Shown: positions 7,987-16,047 of the stretch, in pieces
Position numbering within the stretch: position 1 is the first letter of the stretch
Layout of the letters: every line of letters starts with the position of its first letter
From: Cypionkella sp.
Lineage (GTDB): Bacteria > Pseudomonadota > Alphaproteobacteria > Rhodobacterales > Rhodobacteraceae
DNA length: 32,378 bases
Direction: 5' to 3'
Assembly: GCA_023255415.1 (NCBI GenBank)
Contig: JALRIN010000031.1
Location: forward strand, 1 to 32,378
Program-made: the position numbers and the translations under genes
The notes under the pieces: generated by a model
The model's database searches: none
What the model was told of the DNA's origin: nothing
Seen by the model: the letters and a program-made list of their open reading frames with translations, nothing else

Positions 7987-8103
7987 ATCTGCCCCAAACT
8001 CTGTGACGCCACAGGGCCTTGCGCGCAGGGCCTTGTCAAGCGGTCAGCGCAGCCCTTGCACCTTTGCGCCAAATCCCTAGGGTCGGGGCAAAAGGAGCCT
8101 GTG

Positions 8104-8814
8104 ATGCCAGAAACCGTCTTGCCGCCTGTTCTGATCGTCGCCCATGGCCAGCCCGCAGCGCCAGCCGCTGCGGCAGCCGAGCTTGCGCGCTTTGCAGCAC
8201 AGGTTGCAGCGCTTTGCCCGGATCGGCGGATTGCCTCGGTGACTTTGGCCGAAGAAGGCGGCTTGGCTAAGGCCGTGGCCGCCATGGGTGCGGGGGGGCG
8301 GCTGTTTCCGATGTTCATGGCGGGCGGCTGGTTTACCCGTGTGCAGTTGCCTGCCAAGCTGCGAGAGGCGGGGGCGCTGGGCTGGCAGGTGCTGGAGCCC
8401 TTTGGCTGCGACCCAGCGCTTGCCGATCTTGCGGTGACTTTGGTGCGCGAGACCGGGGCGCGTCAGGTGATTTTGGCAGCGCATGGCTCGTTCAAAAGCA
8501 GCGTGCCTTCGGATATCGCCTATGCTTTGGCCGAAAAGATCAGCGCCGAGACCGGGGCCGAAGTGCGCGCAGGCTTTATCGACCAAGACCCGCAGCTTGC
8601 CAGCCTGACGGGGTTTGGTCAGATCTGCCTGCCGTTTTTTGCCGCCGCAGGCGGGCATGTCACCCAAGATATTCCGGCAGCTTTGGCGCAGGCGGGCTTT
8701 GTGGGCCGCATCCTGCCGCCTATAGGGCTTGACCCGCGGGCGGTGGCGGTGGTGGCCGCGGCGTTGCGGGCAGATCGCCCGGTCTGCGCCACTGCCTGCC
8801 GCTATCAGCGCTAG
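8104..8814 (+). CDS. cbiX: CbiX/SirB-type tetrapyrrole chelatase
   Basis: A 236-residue protein made of two similar halves, each with an AHG strand end (His14; His127) and a later F-x-(2-3)-GG turn (FMAGGWF near 71-77; FFAAAGGHV near 178-186). This is the build of class II chelatases that insert cobalt or iron into sirohydrochlorin. The C-terminal half keeps a His pair (His127 and His185); at the matching place the N-terminal half has Trp76 instead of a second His, so only the C-terminal half looks able to bind metal in the usual way. The start ATG at 8104 has AAGGAG (8092-8097) at good spacing, better than the GTG at 8101. No other cobalamin or siroheme gene is near. A CATAC motif with two Cys lies at the C-terminus. 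Confidence 0.75.
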   Translation: MPETVLPPVLIVAHGQPAAPAAAAAELARFAAQVAALCPDRRIASVTLAEEGGLAKAVAAMGAGGRLFPMFMAGGWFTRVQLPAKLREAGALGWQVLEPFGCDPALADLAVTLVRETGARQVILAAHGSFKSSVPSDIAYALAEKISAETGAEVRAGFIDQDPQLASLTGFGQICLPFFAAAGGHVTQDIPAALAQAGFVGRILPPIGLDPRAVAVVAAALRADRPVCATACRYQR

Positions 8815-10199
8815 ACCGTGTGCAGGTAAAGGTCGAAATCCACCTCGGAGACCCGCCGCATCACCCGCGCATATTCGGCGGCTTTGATCGCGGTAAAGGT
8901 GCGGTGCATCGCCTCGCCCAAGGCCTGTTTCAGGAAATCGCTGGCCTTTGCGGCCTCGATTGCCGAGCGCCAATCGACTGGGATCTCAGGCGCGTCTTGC
9001 CCGGCGTCATAGCCGTTTCCGGTGGTTTCGGGGCCGGGGTCGATCTGATGCTTTAAGCCGTGACGAATGCCTGCAAGCACGGTGGCTGCCACCAGATAGG
9101 GGTTGGCATCCACCCCCGCAGGGCGATGTTCGATCCGGCGCGCGCGCATATCACCTGCCGGAATCCGCAAGGCGACCGAGCGGTTGTTTACCCCCCAGGT
9201 CGGGCTGACCGGCGCATAGGAATTGCTGGCAAAGCGGCGCCAGGAATTGGCATGGGGGGCAAAAATCAGCATTGATTCCGCCATGGTGGCGCGCAGACCG
9301 CCAATCGCATGCAGGATTGTCGGGTTATACTGCCCCTCATTGGGTTCAACAAAGACATTGACCCCGGCATCATCCAGCATCGAGACGTGAAAATGCATCC
9401 CCGAGCCTGCGTAATCCTCGTTCGGTTTCGCCATAAAGCAGGCAGTCACCCCATGCAGCCGCGCGTGGCTGCGCACGATGCGCTTTAACCGCAGCAGATC
9501 GTCCGCCGCCTGCATGACATCTTCGCGGTAATGCAGCGTCAGCTCGTATTGGCCGGGGGCGAATTCTGAAATAAGCGTCTCGGCCTTGATCCCGGCCAGC
9601 TTGGCATCGGCATAAATATCGTTGAACAGCGGCAACATGCCATGCAGCTGATCGACCGAATAGACATCGGTTTTAGAATTGCGCCGCCCGTCCAAGACAT
9701 CGCGCGCAGGCACCATCTTGCCGTCTGCGCCACGCTCGTTTTCCAGCAAGAAAAACTCCAGCTCGAAGGCCCCCGCCGGATGCAGCCCTTCGGCGGCAAG
9801 GGCCTGCACTTGTGCTGCCAGCGCGTGGCGCGGGTCTTCGGCCATCGGCGCGCCGTCAAGCGTATAGACCGACATCAAAACCTCGCCACGCGCAGGGGTC
9901 GAGCCATAGATCGCCCGCAACGTCCCCGGAATAGGCCAAGCCCGGCGGTCGCCGTCGCCCTCATCCCAGATCAGCCCGGTTTCATGCACATCTTCGCCGC
10001 AGATGTCCAAGCCAAGGATCGAAATCGGCAAATGCCGCCCGCCCTTATACATGCCCAGCAGCTCGTGCCGCCGAATGATCTTGCCGCGCCCGATGCCATT
10101 GGCATCATGCAGCACGATGTCAAAAGCCTCGATCTGCGGATGGGCGGCCAAAAAGGCTTCGGCCTCGGCAAGGGTGGAACCAGAGGGGGAGTGGGTCAT
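8811..10199 (-). CDS. Glutamine synthetase-like gamma-glutamyl ligase (PuuA-like)
   Basis: A 462-residue GS-fold enzyme. The N-terminal beta-grasp part (FDIVLHDANGIGRGK) is followed by the catalytic domain with AFELEFFLLE, EFAPGQYEL, GSGMHFHVS and NNRSVALRIP, plus a C-terminal arginine-rich RRIEHRPAGVDANPYL. True nitrogen-assimilating GlnA proteins lack this pattern; it fits the PuuA/IpuC group, which joins glutamate to an amine such as putrescine using ATP. The amine is unknown. It starts 1 base after the class III aminotransferase stop and is the last gene of the TetR-aruHI-type operon. Its stop overlaps that of the convergent chelatase gene in the 4-base palindrome CTAG (8811-8814). Confidence 0.82.
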   Translation of the reverse strand: MTHSPSGSTLAEAEAFLAAHPQIEAFDIVLHDANGIGRGKIIRRHELLGMYKGGRHLPISILGLDICGEDVHETGLIWDEGDGDRRAWPIPGTLRAIYGSTPARGEVLMSVYTLDGAPMAEDPRHALAAQVQALAAEGLHPAGAFELEFFLLENERGADGKMVPARDVLDGRRNSKTDVYSVDQLHGMLPLFNDIYADAKLAGIKAETLISEFAPGQYELTLHYREDVMQAADDLLRLKRIVRSHARLHGVTACFMAKPNEDYAGSGMHFHVSMLDDAGVNVFVEPNEGQYNPTILHAIGGLRATMAESMLIFAPHANSWRRFASNSYAPVSPTWGVNNRSVALRIPAGDMRARRIEHRPAGVDANPYLVAATVLAGIRHGLKHQIDPGPETTGNGYDAGQDAPEIPVDWRSAIEAAKASDFLKQALGEAMHRTFTAIKAAEYARVMRRVSEVDFDLYLHTV

Positions 10200-10200
10200 G

Positions 10201-11571
10201 CTATGCTCGGAATAAGTCTGTCAGGATTTCGTCAAAGGCTTGGATCAGGCGGTCAACCTGCCGCTTTTTGGTGGCGGGGCTGATCAGCATCATATTGTGA
10301 AACGGCGCGATCAGGCTGCCGCGGTTCAGCAGCGCCAGATGCAGCGCGGATTCCAGCTGCGGCTGATGTGCGGCGGCGGCCTCGGTGCCGTTGTGCAGCG
10401 GGCCGGGGGCACAGATAAATTCAACCCGCGCGCCAACCCGCACCACATGCCAAGGGGCTGCATGCGCGCCAATCACCCGCGAAAGCCCCGTGGCAAGCCG
10501 TTCGGCAAGCGTCTCCATATGGTTGTAATTGGCCTGCGTCATCACCTTGTCCAAGGTGGCGACAAGGCAGGCGCATTGCATCGGATTGGCCGAAAGCGTG
10601 GTGCCCATGCCCGAATGCCCCGCCGCGCGGGCAGCATTGGCAAGGCTGTAGCGCGCGGCCAGATCTTCGGTCAGCCCCCAGACGGCGGTGGGCATGCCGC
10701 CCGCCACGCATTTGCCGACAACAAAGATGTCAGGCTCTAGCCCATGCACGCGGGTATAGCCGCCCAAGCCGCTGGAAATCGTATGGGTCTCGTCGATCAT
10801 CAAAAGCGCGCCGGATGCGCGGGTCAGCGCGCGTAGCCCTGCGTGAAAGCCCGCATCGGGCAGCACCATGCAAGAGTTTGTCATCACAGGTTCGGTTAGA
10901 ACGGCGGCGACATCGCCCTTGGCCAAAGCGGCCTCGACCGCCGCCAGATCGTTGAACTCGACACAAACCGCGCCCAGCGTCAGATCGGCCACTTGGCCCA
11001 AAAGCCCCTGACGGTTGCAGGTTTGCCCGCCGGACAGCTCGACCATCACATCGTCCACGGTGCCGTGATAGCAGCCGTTGAACACCAGGATCTTGGGCCG
11101 CCCCGTCACCGCGCGGGCCACCCGAATGGCAAAGCGGTTGGCATCTGTCGCCGTGGTGGCAATCTGCCAGCGCATCACGCCAAAGCGGGCGTTCAGAAGC
11201 GCCCCTGCCTCCAGCGTGGCAGGGCTTGGCAGCATATAGGTCAGCCCGCGTCCGGCTTGGGCGCGAATGGCCTTGGCCACCGCAGGCGGCGCATGGCCAA
11301 ACATCGACCCGGTGTCGCCCAGACAGAAATCGTCGATCTGATAGCCGTCAATATCGGTGATCCGCGCGCCTTTGGCCTTGGCGATCAGCGGCAGATGCGG
11401 CATCGACCAATCGCGCATCCAATGCAGCGGCACACCGTCTAAAAACGCATCCGCCCCCGCGACCAAAGCCGCCTTGGCCTTGGGGCGCGTTTGCGCAAAA
11501 CGCTTGGATTCGCGCAGATGCAGGCCCGCCAAACGGTCTGCGCGCACTCCGGCGATAACTGCATCAGACAT
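10201..11571 (-). CDS. Class III aminotransferase, glutamate-1-semialdehyde aminomutase-like
   Basis: A 456-residue PLP enzyme. Lys287 in VVGKCVAGGMP is the likely cofactor lysine and Asp260 in MIDETHT the ring-binding acid. The sequence FNGCYHGTVDD matches the glutamate-1-semialdehyde aminomutase (GSA-AM) side of class III. The usual S-G-(S/T)-E-A phosphate loop is replaced by TTATDAN (139-145), marking a separate subfamily whose reaction I cannot name; it is unlikely to be the haem-pathway HemL. It is followed after 1 base by a gamma-glutamyl ligase and preceded, 57 bases upstream, by the aruI-like gene, with no terminator in the gap. It may act on an amine or aldehyde of that pathway. Confidence 0.78.
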   Translation of the reverse strand: MSDAVIAGVRADRLAGLHLRESKRFAQTRPKAKAALVAGADAFLDGVPLHWMRDWSMPHLPLIAKAKGARITDIDGYQIDDFCLGDTGSMFGHAPPAVAKAIRAQAGRGLTYMLPSPATLEAGALLNARFGVMRWQIATTATDANRFAIRVARAVTGRPKILVFNGCYHGTVDDVMVELSGGQTCNRQGLLGQVADLTLGAVCVEFNDLAAVEAALAKGDVAAVLTEPVMTNSCMVLPDAGFHAGLRALTRASGALLMIDETHTISSGLGGYTRVHGLEPDIFVVGKCVAGGMPTAVWGLTEDLAARYSLANAARAAGHSGMGTTLSANPMQCACLVATLDKVMTQANYNHMETLAERLATGLSRVIGAHAAPWHVVRVGARVEFICAPGPLHNGTEAAAAHQPQLESALHLALLNRGSLIAPFHNMMLISPATKKRQVDRLIQAFDEILTDLFRA

Positions 11572-11628
11572 TATGACCCCCGCATTCTTCCCCTGCTTAT
11601 GCCGCAGAATTTGATCAAAAGAAAGGGT

Positions 11629-13197
11629 TTAGCGAGGTACCCGAATTTCGATCATCCGTGGCCCGGATTGCGGCTGCGCCAAGGCCCGGGTCAGCGCTTC
11701 GGGGTCAGGTGGCAGCGCGGTAAAGGGCAGATCGCAGGCCTTGGCGAAGGCCTCCATCTGCAAGGGCGAGGGGGTGCAGCCGATCACCTCGGTTCCAGCC
11801 CCGCGCATCGCATCGGCGATTTCGGCAAAGGCCGCGTTGTTCCAGACCAGAAAGGTAATCGCCAAGCCTTCATCAACAGCCGTGCGCAATTCGCCCGAGG
11901 AAAATTGCAGGCCGCCATCGCCGATCAGGCAGACCACCTGGGCTTTGGGCGCCGCCAGTGCTGCCCCAACCGCCGCCCCGGTGCCAAAGCCCAAAGCGCC
12001 AAAGCCGGTGGCTGCATTGAAATAGCCGCCCGCGCGGTCGTGGTCATAGTAAAGATTGGCGGCATAGACCGGCTGCGTGCTGTCGCCCACGATCAGCGCC
12101 TGCGGCAGCGCGCTGCGGATCGCTTCGACGATCTGCAACCGCGCTGGCATCTGCGGGTCCAGATCTGCCAACTCGGCTCTTGCCGCCTTGCGTGCTATGG
12201 CGGCACGCATGGCGCCCTGCGATGGCTTGGGCGCAACCATGTCCAGCAGCGCCGCCATTACCGCCCCCGCATCGCCCGCCAAGCGCTGGGCCGCGGGGTG
12301 GCGCGCCAGTTGCGTGTCACAGATATCGACGCGGATCATCCCCGAGACATCGGGCCAGCCGCCGTTGACATACATATCGTAATCGGTCGGCCCCAGTTCG
12401 GTGCCAATCGCCAAGATTTGGCCCGCGCTGCGCACCAGTGCGCGCACAGCCTCTAGGCTGGGCGAGGCCGGCACCGTCAGGTCATGCCCGTGCATGATGC
12501 CGCGCGCATTGACGGTCTGCACCACCGGCGCGTCCAGCTTTTCAGCCAAGGCTTGCAGCGCGGCCGCATGGCCACGCGCACCCCCACCAGCCAGAATAAC
12601 CACATCGCGCGCGCCGTTCAGCGCCAAGGCGGCGGCTGTCAGATCGGGCAGCGCGGCGCGCGCCGGTGTTTGCGGTGCGGGCAGCGCCGGGCAGGGCAGT
12701 GGCATCACATCGGTTGGCACTTCGATATGCACAGGGCCGGGCCGCCCGGTGGCAAGGCAGGCAAAGGCCCAATCCAGCACCTCGGGCAGATCCTGCGCGG
12801 CCATAAGGCTGCGCGTTGGGCAAAGCGGTCGGATCATCGCCGCCTGATCCGGCAGCTCGTGCAGCAGGCCCAAGCCCTTGCCCAAACTGTCGCGCCGGTT
12901 CACCCCCGAAATCACCAAGATCGGCACCGAATCCGCCTTGGCCTGCGCCATCGCGGTGAGCGTGTTCAACAGCCCCGGTCCGGTGATGACAAAGGCCACC
13001 CCGACCTTGCCCGAGACCCGAGCATAGCCGTCAGCCATAAAACCGCAGCCCTGCTCATGGCGTGCAGTGACATGACGAAGCGAACTGCCCGAAAGGCCGC
13101 GATACAGCTCGACCGTATGCACGCCGGGAATGCCAAAAACCACCTCGACGCCGCGCGCGGCCAGACCTTCGATCAAACGCTCGCCCACGGTTTTCAT
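11629..13197 (-). CDS. aruI: ThDP-dependent 2-ketoarginine (5-guanidino-2-oxopentanoate) decarboxylase-like
   Basis: A 522-residue thiamine-diphosphate enzyme of the acetolactate-synthase-like fold. The catalytic glutamate is Glu48 in RHEQGCGFMADGYAR, and the ThDP/Mg motif runs from GDG (426-428) to NN (453-454). No FAD-type acetolactate synthase partner (small subunit) is near. It is placed as AruI because it overlaps by 4 bases a transaminase strongly resembling AruH; in Pseudomonas aeruginosa AruH and AruI form the arginine transaminase pathway, AruI decarboxylating 2-ketoarginine to 4-guanidinobutyraldehyde. The family alone would also allow other 2-oxo acid decarboxylases or sulfopyruvate/acetolactate-type activity, so the substrate rests on context. 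Confidence 0.7.
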   Translation of the reverse strand: MKTVGERLIEGLAARGVEVVFGIPGVHTVELYRGLSGSSLRHVTARHEQGCGFMADGYARVSGKVGVAFVITGPGLLNTLTAMAQAKADSVPILVISGVNRRDSLGKGLGLLHELPDQAAMIRPLCPTRSLMAAQDLPEVLDWAFACLATGRPGPVHIEVPTDVMPLPCPALPAPQTPARAALPDLTAAALALNGARDVVILAGGGARGHAAALQALAEKLDAPVVQTVNARGIMHGHDLTVPASPSLEAVRALVRSAGQILAIGTELGPTDYDMYVNGGWPDVSGMIRVDICDTQLARHPAAQRLAGDAGAVMAALLDMVAPKPSQGAMRAAIARKAARAELADLDPQMPARLQIVEAIRSALPQALIVGDSTQPVYAANLYYDHDRAGGYFNAATGFGALGFGTGAAVGAALAAPKAQVVCLIGDGGLQFSSGELRTAVDEGLAITFLVWNNAAFAEIADAMRGAGTEVIGCTPSPLQMEAFAKACDLPFTALPPDPEALTRALAQPQSGPRMIEIRVPR

Positions 13198-14378
13198 GCG
13201 GCGACCCTCCGGCTGGCGACAAAGCGCAGAATACGGGCGCAGGCCTCGCGGATCAGCGCATCGTCGAGCGTCAGGCTGATCCTGATCCAGCCCGCCAGCC
13301 CCGCGCCAAAACTTTCGCCCGGCATGACAGCGACCTTTTGTTCGCTCAGCAGGGCCTCGGCAAAGGCCTCGCCACTCAGGCCAGTGGCGCGAATATCGAC
13401 CACGGTGAACATTCCGGCTTCGGGGCGCTGCACCTGCAAGCCCGCGACACCGTCCAAAAGCTGCGAAATCATGCCCGCACGCCTGCCAAAGCGCTGCGCC
13501 ATGCCGCGCGCCACTTCAGACGGCGCACTGACCGCCAGCGCGGTCATATCGGCAATGAAGGGCTGATTGCCAAAAAGCATCGTCTCGGCCACCGGCAGCA
13601 ACCGGTCGGCAAATTCTTGTGGCCCCACACACCAGCCCGAGCGAAACCCTGGCGCCGCATGCGATTTCGAGATCGAGGCCGCAACCACCACGCGTTCGGC
13701 AAGATCGGCATGCGACAGCGGCGAGGCAAAAGCAGCACCTTCAAAGATCATTTCCTCATAGACCTCGTCACTCAGCAGCCACAGATCATGCGCCTTGGCC
13801 ACGGCCCCCAGTGCTGCAATATCCGCGTCGCGCAAAATTGCTCCGGTGGGATTGTGCGGCGTGTTCAGAAAAATCAGCCGCGAGCGCGGGGTGATCCGCG
13901 CCGCCACATCTGCCGCCTGCATGCGAAAGCCATGCTCGGCCCGCAGTGGCACCGGCACCACTTTGGCCCCGGTGGCCGCGATAATGCCCTCATAGGTGGC
14001 ATACATCGGATCGCCCAGCAGCACCTCGTCACCCTCGCCAACCAGCGCCATCATCACCGCGTAAAGCGCGGTTTGCGTGCCCGGAAAGGCGGTGATCTGG
14101 TCGGGTGCAATCACCCGCCCTGACCGCGCAGAATAGCGCGCGGCCAAAGCCTGCAGCAGATCTGCCTCGCCGCGCCCGTTGGAATAGCCCAGACGCCCCG
14201 CATCCATCGCGCGTTTCGCCTCGGCCACAAGCGCCGCAGGGGTGGGCACATCCGGCTCGCCGATGGTCAGTTGAATAACCGGCTCTCCGGCCGCTGCCAT
14301 CGCCTTGGCCCGAGCATGCACCGCCCATTTCGCCCCGCCCAAATCGGCCAGCCGTTCAGTGATTTTCGCATATTTCAT
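13194..14378 (-). CDS. aruH: Arginine:pyruvate transaminase-like class I/II aminotransferase
   Basis: A 394-residue fold-type I PLP enzyme. The Schiff-base lysine is Lys238 (SISKSH), with NTPHNPTGA around Asn176, SDEVY at Asp204-Tyr207, and the C-terminal IRISL arginine for the substrate carboxylate. From memory of the AruH sequence, long stretches agree: GDEVL...PMYATYE, ITPRSRLIFLNTPHNP, AHDLWLLSDEVY, AGMFTVVDIRATGLS and the C-terminal REACARI. AruH moves the amino group of L-arginine to pyruvate, giving 2-ketoarginine and alanine. It overlaps both neighbours by 4 bases (TetR gene upstream, aruI-like downstream), so the three are one transcription unit. A general aspartate/aromatic aminotransferase is the alternative. 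Confidence 0.75.
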   Translation of the reverse strand: MKYAKITERLADLGGAKWAVHARAKAMAAAGEPVIQLTIGEPDVPTPAALVAEAKRAMDAGRLGYSNGRGEADLLQALAARYSARSGRVIAPDQITAFPGTQTALYAVMMALVGEGDEVLLGDPMYATYEGIIAATGAKVVPVPLRAEHGFRMQAADVAARITPRSRLIFLNTPHNPTGAILRDADIAALGAVAKAHDLWLLSDEVYEEMIFEGAAFASPLSHADLAERVVVAASISKSHAAPGFRSGWCVGPQEFADRLLPVAETMLFGNQPFIADMTALAVSAPSEVARGMAQRFGRRAGMISQLLDGVAGLQVQRPEAGMFTVVDIRATGLSGEAFAEALLSEQKVAVMPGESFGAGLAGWIRISLTLDDALIREACARILRFVASRRVAA

Positions 14379-15019
14379 CGCATGTTCCGATCTGTTTCAT
14401 GCGCCGCCCACAGGTCGACGCCCAGCACTGCCCCAGCAGAGATCAGTGCAATTTCAATCACCTCGCCCGCCGCAAAAGCCTCGGGCAACAGCGAGCCTTC
14501 CATCCACAAGCCGTCGATGATGCTGTTGCAGGCAATCGCGGCGCGGCGGGCATCCAGCGCGGTGCTGCGTTGCGGCAAATCGGCAATCAGCGCCTGCAAC
14601 TGATCGCGAAAGCCCAGATAGCTTGCCGCATGCACCGCGCGCATCTCGGGGTCGCGGCGGGTCTCGTGCAGAAACCCCGCCCAAAGCCCCACAGCCAGCG
14701 CATCGACCACCGGCGCGCTGACCGAAGCCACGATGAAGCGCGCCAAGCGCATCGCCGGATCGTTGGGCGCGCCCTGCAAGGCCGCTGCTGCTTGCGCCGT
14801 CATCCTTTGCATGAACACGCCAAAGGCCGCCCGCATCAGCGCGTCTTTGCTGGCAAAGTAATGTCGGATCAGCCCTGCCGTCACCCCCGCCCGCGCCGAG
14901 ATCGCCCGCACCGTCGCCGCTTGCGGTCCGCCCTCGGCCAGCAGATCCAGCGCAGCCGCGATCAGATCATCGCGGCGACGATCCTCGGTTTCGCGCTGAA
15001 AGGGTCGGCGTTCAGTCAT
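14375..15019 (-). CDS. TetR-family transcriptional regulator, BetI-like
   Basis: A 214-residue regulator. The N-terminal TetR helix-turn-helix covers about residues 16-60 (LIAAALDLLAEGGPQAATV, then ISARAGVTAGLIRHYFASKDAL). The C-terminal ligand domain ends with IIDGLWMEGSLL, typical of the BetI-like C-terminal family. The start at 15019 is chosen because it places the DNA-binding domain at the N-terminus and lies directly behind a 30-bp palindrome that looks like its own operator. The gene is the first of the operon with aruH-like, aruI-like and probably the aminotransferase and ligase genes, so it most likely represses them with itself. The inducer would be arginine or a pathway intermediate, by inference. 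Confidence 0.88.
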   Translation of the reverse strand: MTERRPFQRETEDRRRDDLIAAALDLLAEGGPQAATVRAISARAGVTAGLIRHYFASKDALMRAAFGVFMQRMTAQAAAALQGAPNDPAMRLARFIVASVSAPVVDALAVGLWAGFLHETRRDPEMRAVHAASYLGFRDQLQALIADLPQRSTALDARRAAIACNSIIDGLWMEGSLLPEAFAAGEVIEIALISAGAVLGVDLWAAHETDRNMR

Positions 15020-15023
15020 TGCA

Positions 15024-15053
15024 GGCCTTATTATACAATTGTGTAATAAGGCC
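15024..15053 (-). promoter_or_regulatory. 30-bp near-perfect palindrome, probable TetR operator with embedded -10 box
   Basis: The arms GGCCTTATTA (15024-15033) and TAATAAGGCC (15044-15053) are perfect inverted repeats. The centre TACAATTGTG is itself palindromic except for its outer pair, so 14 of 15 pairs match. On the minus strand the element contains TATAAT (15030-15035), ten bases from the start codon at 15019, and an AAGG six bases before that codon. A bound repressor would cover both the -10 box and the ribosome-binding site. I see no good -35 box. Transcription from this -10 would give an almost leaderless mRNA. Confidence 0.75.
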
Positions 15054-15108
15054 ACTTTCACCTTAGAGCAGGGGTTTTGCAAGGGCTTTGGCGCAAAACG
15101 GGTGACGT

Positions 15109-15987
15109 TCAGCGCGCCACATCCTTGTGGATGATCACATCGGCCTGTGGGTAGGCCTGCAAAATTGCCCGCCTGAGGCCCGCGCCAATCGCATGCGCTT
15201 CGTGCAGGGTCTGCTCGCCATCCAGCTCGATATGCAAATGCACAAACACCCGACTGCCAGCGGTGCGGGTTTTTAGGTCGTGAAAGCCATGCACCTGCGG
15301 CCAATCGCGGGCAATGGCGGCAATGCCTTCAACAATGGTAGGGTCGGCGGTGCGGTCCATCAGCGCGTCCCAAGCACCCTTGCCGATGCGCACCGCGCCG
15401 ATCGCCAAAAGCCCCGCCGCCCCCAAGGCCACGATCGAATCAATCGCCCCCAAGCCCAAGGACTGCGACGCCCAAAGCGAGATGATCGCGCCGATATTGG
15501 GCAAGAGATCGCCCAGATAGTGCAGCCGGTCTGCGGCCACCACGCGGCTGCCAGTGCGCCGCGCAACCCGGCCCTGCCACCAGACCAGCGCCAAGGTCAG
15601 CCCCACCGAAGCCGCCATCACCCCAATGCCCGCAGATTGCGCGCGCAGGGCATCGGGCGCAGGCGCAAGCAGCCGCGCCACCGCCGCCCAAGTGATTACC
15701 CCTGCCGAAATCAGCACAAACAGCGCCTGCCCAAGCGCTGCCAGATCTTCGGCCGAAGTATGGCCAAAGGCGTGATCCTCGTCTGCGGGCTTTGCGGCAT
15801 AGACCAAGGCCGCCGCCGCCCCAAGCGAGACCATCAGATCCATCGCCGAATCGGCCAAGGACGCTGCCACCGACAGAGCCCCGGTCGCCGACAGCGCCCA
15901 TAGCTTTAGAGCCACCAAAACAGCGGCCACCGCAACCGAGGCTAACCCCGCAGAAAGATTTAGCTTTACGCCGCCGGTGCCGCTCAT
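15109..15987 (-). CDS. fieF: Cation diffusion facilitator, FieF-like metal efflux protein
   Basis: A 292-residue inner-membrane antiporter with about six membrane segments and a cytosolic C-terminal domain. The transport-site ligands follow the FieF pattern: Asp46 and Asp50 in SLADSAMD, and His156 and Asp160 in DRLHYLGD. In E. coli FieF these are D45, D49, H153 and D157. DHAFGH (71-76) and the C-terminal VHLHIELD and LHEAHAI give further metal-binding histidines. Such proteins export Zn, Fe or Cd in exchange for protons; the first aspartate makes the site less selective than in strict Zn transporters. A GAGGGC ribosome-binding site precedes the start. It lies 60 bases after the SH3-domain gene and 89 bases before the TetR gene. 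Confidence 0.85.
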   Translation of the reverse strand: MSGTGGVKLNLSAGLASVAVAAVLVALKLWALSATGALSVAASLADSAMDLMVSLGAAAALVYAAKPADEDHAFGHTSAEDLAALGQALFVLISAGVITWAAVARLLAPAPDALRAQSAGIGVMAASVGLTLALVWWQGRVARRTGSRVVAADRLHYLGDLLPNIGAIISLWASQSLGLGAIDSIVALGAAGLLAIGAVRIGKGAWDALMDRTADPTIVEGIAAIARDWPQVHGFHDLKTRTAGSRVFVHLHIELDGEQTLHEAHAIGAGLRRAILQAYPQADVIIHKDVAR

Positions 15988-16047
15988 GCTGCCCTCATTT
16001 TAAAATCCGCGCGAAAGACGCCGGGCCACTGCCACACAAGCTCGAGA

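Noticed and set aside
11491..13566. Long plus-strand open frames over the aruI-like and aruH-like genes
   Set aside because: They are complements of clear enzymes with intact motifs and have no ribosome-binding site or recognisable domain.
15988..16047. GCCACTG in the gap before the FieF-like gene, like a cobalamin riboswitch box
   Set aside because: The gap is only 60 bases, far too short for that riboswitch, and the other conserved elements are missing.
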